A stretch of 6,059 bases of DNA from Alphaproteobacteria bacterium (GTDB taxonomy: Bacteria > Pseudomonadota > Alphaproteobacteria > Micavibrionales > Micavibrionaceae): the NCBI GenBank assembly GCA_030427765.1, contig JAUICS010000094.1, forward strand, positions 1 through 6,059, read 5' to 3'. Position numbers and translations under genes: made by a program. Below the pieces are notes generated by a model, which was not told where the DNA came from, did not search any database, and worked only from the letters and a program-made list of their open reading frames with translations. Below, piece after piece: positions 1-4,783 of this stretch (position 1 is the stretch's first letter; every line of letters starts with the position of its first letter).

Positions 1-75
1 TCCATTACAATCGGTGGCGATCCTAATGCCCAGCTAGATAGCAACTCGGAAGACTGTGAATCTGGCGCGATCTAA
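1..75 (+). CDS. C-terminal end of an unidentified protein (partial)
   Basis: Frame 1 is open from the left edge and gives 24 residues ending in DCESGAI before a TAA stop at 73-75. The tail is rich in Asp, Glu, Ser and Asn, which fits a flexible hydrophilic C-terminus, but it is too short to assign to a family. A strong intrinsic terminator begins 21 bases after the stop, as expected for a real gene end. The gene converges with the metallopeptidase gene on the other strand. The start and most of the protein lie outside the window, so no function is proposed. Confidence 0.6.
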   Translation, partial: SITIGGDPNAQLDSNSEDCESGAI

Positions 76-96
76 CACGGCTCAAATAATGAATTC

Positions 97-127
97 AAAA
101 AGGCGGCTCCTATAAGCCGCCTTTTTT
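97..127. terminator. Bidirectional intrinsic terminator between convergent genes
   Basis: A 12-bp perfect stem (AAAAAGGCGGCT at 97-108 with AGCCGCCTTTTT at 115-126) encloses a 6-base loop. The stem has a GC-rich core, six T residues follow on the plus strand (122-127), and five T residues follow on the minus strand (read 101-97). It can therefore end both the plus-strand gene stopping at 75 and the minus-strand gene whose TAA (128-126) overlaps the stem edge. Confidence 0.9.
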
Positions 128-1409
128 ATTTGGGATCCACAGGATTCGATTCCGGGCCATCACGATGAACAGCGGGAGCACCCAAGTCGTGGCCACGCAT
201 CGCATCAAGAAAACGTTCCTGCATTTGATATGCATCAAGCAATCTGAAAAAAGGCTGCTTCCATCGTTTCTCATAACCGGCAGCAACACTTTTCATCATA
301 CTTTTATTCAGTTTTTCCTGGGACTTTTCATACCTATCGAATGCATCTGACTGCAAAGGATTGTAAAACAACCCCAAGATGGCAGCATCTTCATAAAAAT
401 GATCAACACCCAGCGTGCCCTGTAACTCATCTGCGATCAAAATCAAATGCCCGGGACTTCCGTGTTTAAAAAGCTCACCGCCAAATGCTAATCTTTGTCG
501 ATGTGCCTCGTCCCAATCCTCTTGCGCCAATGCTTTAATTTCCAAGCATTTTGACAAAACGGCGTCCCGTGACATATAATTTGCACGTTCCGCCACGACT
601 TGGGCAGAAAACGGTTCGACCGGCGTAAATCCGGAAAATGTTTCCTCGACATGTAACTGGATAAATTTAGGCAACTTCTCTGACGGTTGTGCCCCATAGA
701 GCATTTTGTCTTCCCTAATTGAAACATACAGATTTAATTGCGAATAACATATTGCATGTAACTCCGCACGAACATCCAGTTCCGCATCTTCAAAAAATGT
801 TTGGCGTTCATACGCAAAATTATCGATTAGGAAATGAAAAAATTCATGCACGGATACTCCGAATATATCTTCACGATGCATATTTTTCATCTCGTCCGGA
901 TTGAAAGTAAATTTTGCAACGGCACGGCCATCCGCCTGAATGTGTGTCCCGCAATAGGTTGCGCAATAGGTACCGTCCGTTTTTTCTTCAATAATGAAAT
1001 CACCCGTATATCCTACTTTCTCAGCAAGTTTATAAATCATTGTTTTATAATCTGCCTCAAACCCGTCATATTCATCGCGATGGCAATGAATAAAATTCCG
1101 TAATGATTCCGGCGTATCCGATGCGCCGCGCACTCCAAACAAATCCTGAGAAACCGCCAGAAACGCTCCATCAAACTTTTGTGTTATGTAGTCTTTTGCC
1201 TTCTGGCTTAGCTCGGTCCCATATATAAGTTTTTTAAGACGTTGCTGATCAACGTGTTCCAGTTTGTAAAATCCCGTCAAACACCCCATACGCCCTTCAT
1301 GCACATGAACGGCCAGATCTTGCCACATGTCAAATCGCTCACGCGGGGTTAATGCCTTCACATCATCCCGTGTCATATCATCTAACTGTTGTAGACGTTC
1401 AGTAACCAT
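126..1409 (-). CDS. Putative soluble zinc metallopeptidase (HEFFH motif), unknown family
   Basis: This gene encodes 427 residues with no signal peptide and no membrane segment, so the protein is probably cytoplasmic unless exported by a non-classical route. The sequence VSVHEFFHFLID holds an HExxH zinc-binding motif (H188, E189, H192). A candidate third ligand is E216 in RAELHAI, 24 residues after H192, which is the gluzincin arrangement (two His plus a downstream Glu). The first 100 or so residues are charged and helical-looking. The last 60 end in a Gly/Pro-rich hydrophilic tail. I do not recognise the family, and peptidase activity is inferred only from the motif. The ATG at 1409 is chosen because GAGGA (1423-1419) lies 9 bases upstream; the next Met, residue 12, has no such site. 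The upstream neighbour ends in its own terminator, so this gene should have its own promoter in 1410-1474, although I see no convincing one there. Confidence 0.85.
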   Translation of the reverse strand: MVTERLQQLDDMTRDDVKALTPRERFDMWQDLAVHVHEGRMGCLTGFYKLEHVDQQRLKKLIYGTELSQKAKDYITQKFDGAFLAVSQDLFGVRGASDTPESLRNFIHCHRDEYDGFEADYKTMIYKLAEKVGYTGDFIIEEKTDGTYCATYCGTHIQADGRAVAKFTFNPDEMKNMHREDIFGVSVHEFFHFLIDNFAYERQTFFEDAELDVRAELHAICYSQLNLYVSIREDKMLYGAQPSEKLPKFIQLHVEETFSGFTPVEPFSAQVVAERANYMSRDAVLSKCLEIKALAQEDWDEAHRQRLAFGGELFKHGSPGHLILIADELQGTLGVDHFYEDAAILGLFYNPLQSDAFDRYEKSQEKLNKSMMKSVAAGYEKRWKQPFFRLLDAYQMQERFLDAMRGHDLGAPAVHRDGPESNPVDPK

Positions 1410-1474
1410 ATCAACATATCCTCGCCCTCAATATGCATTAATATGTTAAATTATTGGTTAATATGGAAGATCAT

Positions 1475-1502
1475 AAAAAAAGCCGGTGGAATTACCACCG
1501 GC
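1475..1502 (-). terminator. Intrinsic terminator after the FAD/NAD(P)-binding gene
   Basis: Read on the minus strand, GCCGGTGG (1502-1495), a 5-base loop and CCACCGGC (1489-1482) form a perfect 8-bp GC-rich stem followed by seven T residues (1481-1475). It starts 31 bases after the TAA at 1534 and separates the flavoprotein transcript from the metallopeptidase gene. The plus-strand side has no long T run, so it acts mainly in one direction. Confidence 0.9.
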
Positions 1503-1533
1503 CTTCTTCGTATGCAAAATGTAAAACTGTATA

Positions 1534-2613
1534 TTATCGGTTCAAACGTGCTACTTGTTCCAGATCGGCCTCTGTGCCAAGGTCGGCATGACCAAAACGG
1601 CTGTTCCAAAGCTCACAACAGAATTCGGAAATTTCACGTTGAGCCTTAATAATGGCCTGACTGTATGGCACGCCGCGTTTCTTGCTGGCTCCTGATCCAG
1701 TAAAGGCAATAAACCCTTCAAAATCCTTTGCCGGTTCTACAACACCGGAATTCAGGCTAGGGATTTTCGCATAACCGTCACGAAGTAAACCGCGGGTTAA
1801 ACTGTCAGGTACATAGACATCAACGTCTTGCCCATCAATCTTTAACGTAATCGTATCGGCCTGAATGTAATCAGGTTCCTTTGATTTATCACGTAATGGA
1901 TAGTAAGGCGCGTTCGCCAAGGAGAAACAATCCGCGAAACCCGCAACCTGCATAGTTTTCACACCTTCAAAGTCAGATTCAGATGATGCAGATACCGGCA
2001 TTGCGATTTGACCATTTTCAATTGTCATGTCTTTACCGCTGATGTATCCGGCAACATATGACAACTGACCGGCTTGCTCAAAACGACGTACGGCCTCATA
2101 ACTTGATGGTGATGTCTGGGCACGTGAATACGAATCTACATATTCCAGAAGATCATCTGCAATTTTATCATTATCAACCGCCGCAACGATTGCACGGCGT
2201 GTATTTTCATCCGCGAGCGCCGCAAAGATATTTTGTGGACCAACACTGACTCCATCATCACCATGAACAATTTCAGATAGTAGTTCCACGTATTCAAGAA
2301 CATCTTTACCTTTACCCAATGCCTCGACATTATGAACGAATTGTCCGGCTAAAACCTTACCCTGTGCCTCAAGCGCAGGAACATTGTTTTTACGAAGGTC
2401 CAGACCCCAGACTTTTACAGATGGGCGCGGCGTAACAATTGTAATTTGTGCCTTGGCCGGTGTCCCACGTGATTTCATCAGGCCTTCCCAGGCCTCCGCA
2501 CCACGAATAACATCCAGCATCGACGCACCGGCACCGCCGATTGTTATTTCACCATTTGTTTTATCCATTAGGTCGGTAACTTCTGTGTCATGGTAAGGAC
2601 TGTCGATAAGCAA
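1534..2613 (-). CDS. C-terminal fragment of the FAD/NAD(P)-binding protein
   Basis: This open stretch follows the in-frame TAA. It contains the second nucleotide-binding loop in EITIGGAGASMLDVIRG and a C-terminal region with FTGSGASKKRGV. The coordinates begin at the first possible start codon, TTG 2613; the first in-frame ATG is at 2568. Neither has a well-placed ribosome binding site: the GGGTGGA before TTG 2613 abuts it directly. Independent translation is therefore doubtful, and the piece is best read as the back half of the broken gene. It ends at TAA 1536-1534, just before the terminator at 1502-1475. Confidence 0.5.
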   Translation of the reverse strand: MLIDSPYHDTEVTDLMDKTNGEITIGGAGASMLDVIRGAEAWEGLMKSRGTPAKAQITIVTPRPSVKVWGLDLRKNNVPALEAQGKVLAGQFVHNVEALGKGKDVLEYVELLSEIVHGDDGVSVGPQNIFAALADENTRRAIVAAVDNDKIADDLLEYVDSYSRAQTSPSSYEAVRRFEQAGQLSYVAGYISGKDMTIENGQIAMPVSASSESDFEGVKTMQVAGFADCFSLANAPYYPLRDKSKEPDYIQADTITLKIDGQDVDVYVPDSLTRGLLRDGYAKIPSLNSGVVEPAKDFEGFIAFTGSGASKKRGVPYSQAIIKAQREISEFCCELWNSRFGHADLGTEADLEQVARLNR

Positions 2614-2679
2614 TCCACCCTGCCCGTCCGTGCGGCCTGTATTTTCAAGTGCGCCTGGAACCTGCTGCCCATCGAGGCC

Positions 2680-3495
2680 TTAAAGCTCCGCACGTTTTGC
2701 ATTCGGCATAAAACGCTGGTTAAACTGGTGCCCCGTTGCAACGGTCAACATATCTGTTTCAATATACTTGATCGTGCCGTCCGGGTTCTGAACAGTAACT
2801 GTTAGAACCGGATCATCGTTGTCATCATAACCAACTTCTAAAACGTTCAACACTTTTCCATCTTGTGTACCGTGCAACGTCACAACATCGTCATACCCAA
2901 GACGACCATAATGCGCGTTAATTTCGGCAATACATTCCTGCGCACGTTTGATACGTGAACCAAGATATTCACCGTATAGACGGCGCGGCATGTAACTATA
3001 CCAATCGCATTTATCGTCATCTGTGCGGCTTAACATATATGTCGTGTGGTGCTCCGGCCATAAGAATGATATCTGAACATCTGTATAACCTTCGTCTATT
3101 TTCTCTTCATAGAATGTTTTTGCAGCCTGCGCATTTACAGAGGAAATCTTTTTGGCCTGCTCAAGAACCCAATTTAGGAAACTGCTGCGCTCCTGATCTT
3201 CGATAAGGTCCATCGTTAGACCACTATCATCCTTGGAATAAAGCATCGGAAAGTTAAGAATATTCAGGTTTGTACCCAAATCATATGCGGGCCCCTTACC
3301 GTCATCAGGCCCTTCGTTAAACGGCATTGTCTCAATACGAAACGGCGGTGCGTCTTCCGGATTTGCCTTTCTATATGCATCCAGCCATAAAATTTGCTGG
3401 TACACTGATGCCAGTCCAAACGCGCCGAAACCCGCAGGAATTTTACGGATTACATCATCGTTCGCTTCAATAAACTCAGATTGTTGATTTGCCAT
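2680..3495 (-). CDS. N-terminal fragment of the FAD/NAD(P)-binding protein
   Basis: If the TAA at 2682-2680 terminates translation, this part yields a 271-residue product ending in NAKRAEL. It carries the GFGAFG dinucleotide loop, the GPAYD and PRRLYGEYL blocks typical of COG4529 proteins, and the ATGH motif near its end. It lacks the second Rossmann segment, so it is unlikely to be a complete enzyme. The start at 3495 follows AGGAG (3511-3507) by 11 bases. An in-frame ATG at 3546 would add 17 residues but has only AT-rich sequence before it. The gene lies 84 bases after the 69-residue gene with no terminator between them, so the two are probably cotranscribed. Confidence 0.7.
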   Translation of the reverse strand: MANQQSEFIEANDDVIRKIPAGFGAFGLASVYQQILWLDAYRKANPEDAPPFRIETMPFNEGPDDGKGPAYDLGTNLNILNFPMLYSKDDSGLTMDLIEDQERSSFLNWVLEQAKKISSVNAQAAKTFYEEKIDEGYTDVQISFLWPEHHTTYMLSRTDDDKCDWYSYMPRRLYGEYLGSRIKRAQECIAEINAHYGRLGYDDVVTLHGTQDGKVLNVLEVGYDDNDDPVLTVTVQNPDGTIKYIETDMLTVATGHQFNQRFMPNAKRAEL

Positions 3496-3506
3496 TTTAC
3501 CATCTA

Positions 3507-3511
3507 CTCCT
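3507..3511 (-). promoter_or_regulatory. Ribosome binding site that sets the start of the FAD/NAD(P)-binding gene
   Basis: AGGAG on the minus strand lies 11 bases before ATG 3495. This is slightly long, but it is the only Shine-Dalgarno-like match near the 5' end. It lies downstream of ATG 3546, so that upstream ATG is unlikely to be the start. A second ATG at 3504 lies closer to the site but is in another frame. Confidence 0.6.
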
Positions 3512-3579
3512 AAATAGAAATTATAAAAATCAGCCTTTGGTACCATTAAAAATATGGAAAAGCAATAACTTTATGAAAA

Positions 3580-3789
3580 TTAACGATCTAGTACTTTCCA
3601 CTCCGCGCCGTCAACGGCAAACTCTTGCGACTGGTTATCACCAACACCGCGATCACCTTGTGAACGCACAGGAACTTGGCGCGGCTCACCCATACCTGGT
3701 GTAAAAGCATCGCTTCCTTCCCATGTACAAACTGTTGTAACCCAAGCTATTCTTGATGTTTGTTGCTGTTGATCTTGTTTGTTGGACAT
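3580..3789 (-). CDS. Small glutamine-rich protein of unknown function
   Basis: This gene encodes 69 residues. The N-terminus is polar with four consecutive Gln (residues 7-11 region), followed by a short hydrophobic patch (RIAWVTTVCTW, residues 13-23). A Gly/Arg/Gln-rich middle and the C-terminal tail DGAEWKVLDR complete it. It has no signal peptide, membrane span or known motif, and one cysteine. The ATG at 3789 is preceded by AAGAGGG (3800-3794) at 4 bases, and by a good promoter candidate (3826-3855). The downstream neighbour is the FAD/NAD(P)-binding gene, 84 bases on with no terminator, so the two are likely in one transcript. I do not recognise the family. A small partner or substrate of the flavoprotein is possible but is only inferred from position. 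Confidence 0.65.
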   Translation of the reverse strand: MSNKQDQQQQTSRIAWVTTVCTWEGSDAFTPGMGEPRQVPVRSQGDRGVGDNQSQEFAVDGAEWKVLDR

Positions 3790-3825
3790 AATACCCTCTT
3801 CGTATTCTAGCGTTAAAGTAGAAAT

Positions 3826-3855
3826 CTTCTATCACAAGACACAAGAATACGTCAA
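3826..3855 (-). promoter_or_regulatory. Candidate housekeeping promoter for the 69-residue gene and flavoprotein
   Basis: On the minus strand, TTGACG (3855-3850) is preceded by C, giving the CTTGAC form typical of alphaproteobacteria. It is followed after 18 bases by TAGAAG (3831-3826), a 4-of-6 match to TATAAT. Transcription would start near 3819, leaving a leader of about 30 bases with the ribosome binding site in it. The -35 is strong, the -10 is mediocre. Confidence 0.45.
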
Positions 3856-3896
3856 GGAAAAATTATTATGAAAATAAAATTATATTTGATACTTCG

Positions 3897-4100
3897 CTAC
3901 GCGGCGCGTAAAGCACTTACATGCGCAACTTGATCGCCACGTATATCGCTGCGTCTTAGAATTGCTGTATCGCCTTCAAAACCTGTAATTTTGAATGGTT
4001 CTGGATCAAGATATCCGGGCTTACCGTCACGTGCATCGACAAACACCCTTACAAACTGGCCTGTTCTGAATTTATGATCTGTACGTTCTGCTTCAGACAT
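3897..4100 (-). CDS. Small basic/acidic mixed protein of unknown function, possibly a beta-barrel
   Basis: This gene encodes 67 residues from ATG 4100. The pattern FRTGQFVRVFVDARDGKPG, then PFKITGFEGDTAILRR and VAHVSALRA, alternates short beta-strand-like segments with turns. This resembles small SH3/KOW-like barrels, though the similarity is structural guesswork rather than a family match. There is no signal peptide, membrane span or cysteine. The start is chosen at 4100 because AGGAGAC (4111-4105) ends 4 bases before it. An in-frame ATG at 4139 would add 13 residues, but it lies upstream of the predicted transcription start and inside an inverted repeat. The stop is TAG. The gene faces away from the sigma factor gene across about 140 bases. 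No terminator follows it, so some transcription may run into the 69-residue gene. Confidence 0.7.
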   Translation of the reverse strand: MSEAERTDHKFRTGQFVRVFVDARDGKPGYLDPEPFKITGFEGDTAILRRSDIRGDQVAHVSALRAA

Positions 4101-4104
4101 TTTT

Positions 4105-4111
4105 GTCTCCT
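4105..4111 (-). promoter_or_regulatory. Strong ribosome binding site fixing the start at 4100
   Basis: AGGAGAC on the minus strand, with the AGGAG core about 6 bases from ATG 4100, is the best Shine-Dalgarno match in the region. It shows that the second in-frame ATG, not the one at 4139, is the likely start of the 67-residue gene. Confidence 0.75.
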
Positions 4112-4115
4112 GTTC

Positions 4116-4143
4116 TTTTATGTCTTCATATATAGACATAAAA
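4116..4143. repeat. 9-bp perfect inverted repeat, possible operator
   Basis: TTTTATGTC (4116-4124) and GACATAAAA (4135-4143) are perfect inverted copies separated by 10 bases, TTCATATATA. The centre contains the candidate -10 box of the 67-residue gene (4134-4129). A dyad placed over a -10 element is a common repressor-site layout. As RNA the upstream arm would fall outside the transcript, so a DNA-binding role fits better than an RNA hairpin. Confidence 0.55.
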
Positions 4144-4157
4144 CATGGATTTGAAAA
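4129..4157 (-). promoter_or_regulatory. Candidate promoter of the 67-residue gene
   Basis: On the minus strand, TTTTCA (4157-4152, a 4-of-6 match to TTGACA) is followed after exactly 17 bases by TATATA (4134-4129, a 5-of-6 match to TATAAT). Transcription would begin near 4122, about 22 bases before ATG 4100, with the ribosome binding site in between. The inverted repeat at 4116-4143 covers the -10 box and the start point. Confidence 0.45.
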
Positions 4158-4184
4158 GCCTGTTTCCTAAAATTTTTGAAACGG

Positions 4185-4190
4185 TATAAT
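4185..4190 (+). promoter_or_regulatory. Possible -10 box upstream of the sigma factor gene
   Basis: TATAAT is a perfect -10 hexamer 53 bases before ATG 4244. The sequence 16-18 bases upstream is a poor -35 match (TTTCCT, 3 of 6, at 4163-4168), so the promoter may be weak or activator-dependent. I did not find a convincing paired ECF-type promoter that would show autoregulation. Confidence 0.3.
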
Positions 4191-4243
4191 TTTTCCAAGG
4201 ATTCACCTTTTCCAACCGTCTTATAGAAAACAAAGGACGACGC

Positions 4244-4783
4244 ATGCAGCGTGTCGAGGACACAGAACTGATAAAAAAGGCCGCCGGCGGCGACCGAGTA
4301 TCCTTCGAATTATTATTGGAAAGGTATTACATGGTCATGTACAAAATTGCCTTCAAATGGTGTGGAAACCAAAGCGATGCGGAAGACATCACGCAAAACG
4401 CCTGTATCAAGCTTGCCCGCGCCATTGACCAATTTCGTTTTGATTCCGCCTTTTCCAGCTGGCTTTACCGCCTTGTCATCAACACGGCAAAGGATTGGCA
4501 AAAATCGCAGCACCGGCACAACCATGGTGATGACAGCATACTTGAAACAAAAGCCAGCAATGCCGCCGCTGCGGATGAAAGTTTATATGCATCGCAGGTG
4601 ATGGAGATTATAGACACCCTGCCGGATAAAGAGCGAGACGCCATCATCCTTGTGTTTATCGAGGGGTTATCGCATCAGGACGCGGCAAAACGATTACAGT
4701 GTAAAGAAAGCACGGTTTCATGGCGCATTCATGAGGCACGCAAAAAACTGGCCCACCAACTGGGGGAAGATCATGACGGATAA
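4244..4783 (+). CDS. ECF-family RNA polymerase sigma factor
   Basis: This 179-residue protein has the usual ECF length and two-domain layout. Region 2 spans roughly residues 20-90, with the core-binding block DAEDITQ (45-51) and the -10-recognition helix SSWLYRLVINTAKDW (71-85). A linker rich in Ala, Asp and Ser (95-115) leads to region 4. There LPDKERDAIIL (126-136) precedes the helix-turn-helix GLSHQDAAKRL...STVSWRIHEARKKL (141-169), which binds the -35 element. There is no region 1 or 3, as in all ECF sigmas. It would direct RNA polymerase to a small regulon in the cytoplasm. The start follows AAGGA (4233-4237) by 6 bases. Its last 11 bases overlap the start of the VWA gene, a translational-coupling layout usual for sigma/anti-sigma pairs. 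This suggests that the N-terminus of the VWA protein controls it, which is inference. Confidence 0.95.
   Translation: MQRVEDTELIKKAAGGDRVSFELLLERYYMVMYKIAFKWCGNQSDAEDITQNACIKLARAIDQFRFDSAFSSWLYRLVINTAKDWQKSQHRHNHGDDSILETKASNAAAADESLYASQVMEIIDTLPDKERDAIILVFIEGLSHQDAAKRLQCKESTVSWRIHEARKKLAHQLGEDHDG

Larger units (their letters stand above)
1534..3495 (-). pseudogene. FAD/NAD(P)-binding protein (COG4529/YdhS-like), interrupted by one in-frame TAA
   Basis: The minus-strand frame from ATG 3495 to the TAA at 1536-1534 would encode 653 residues, but codon 272 is TAA (2682-2680). No other stop occurs, and both halves share one frame. Family hallmarks appear in the right order: GFGAFG (22-27, the GxGxxG FAD loop), GKGPAYDLG (66-74), LNILNFPMLYS (77-87), MPRRLYGEYLGSRI (169-182), ATGH (253-256), and a second nucleotide loop, GGAGAS (320-325), with MLD after it. 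The 22 codons after the stop read as ordinary protein and contain no start codon, which argues against two separate genes. Known relatives such as E. coli YdhS are soluble proteins of about 530 residues with two dinucleotide-binding folds and a poorly known reaction; the extra length here is mostly C-terminal. The lesion could be a real nonsense mutation, a sequencing error or a readthrough site. ATG 3495 is preferred over ATG 3546 because only 3495 has a Shine-Dalgarno site. Confidence 0.8.

Noticed and set aside
719..1103. Plus-strand open frames opposite the metallopeptidase gene
   Set aside because: They have no ribosome binding sites, no family-like sequence, and lie opposite a clear coding gene.
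2680..2682. Recoding of TAA as an amino acid or an altered genetic code
   Set aside because: TAA ends five other genes in this window in the normal way, and no bacterial recoding of TAA to selenocysteine or pyrrolysine is known.
2590..2700. A frameshift as the cause of the split flavoprotein gene
   Set aside because: Both halves are in the same frame (3495 and 2613 differ by a multiple of three), so a single nonsense codon explains the break.
3520..3525. TATAAT on the minus strand as a separate promoter for the flavoprotein gene
   Set aside because: Transcription would begin almost on the ribosome binding site (3511-3507), and the -35 (TTAATG) is poor. It is probably AT-rich chance.
3496..3546. 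Longer start (ATG 3546) for the FAD/NAD(P)-binding gene
   Set aside because: The sequence before it is AT-rich with no Shine-Dalgarno match; AGGAG lies downstream of it and serves ATG 3495.
3898..3910. Small hairpin TACGC/GCGTA at the end of the 67-residue gene as a terminator
   Set aside because: It has only 5 base pairs with a 3-base loop and no T run directly after it, and it lies at the stop codon.
4101..4139. Longer start (ATG 4139) for the 67-residue gene
   Set aside because: It has no ribosome binding site, lies inside the inverted repeat and upstream of the predicted transcription start, while ATG 4100 has a strong AGGAG.
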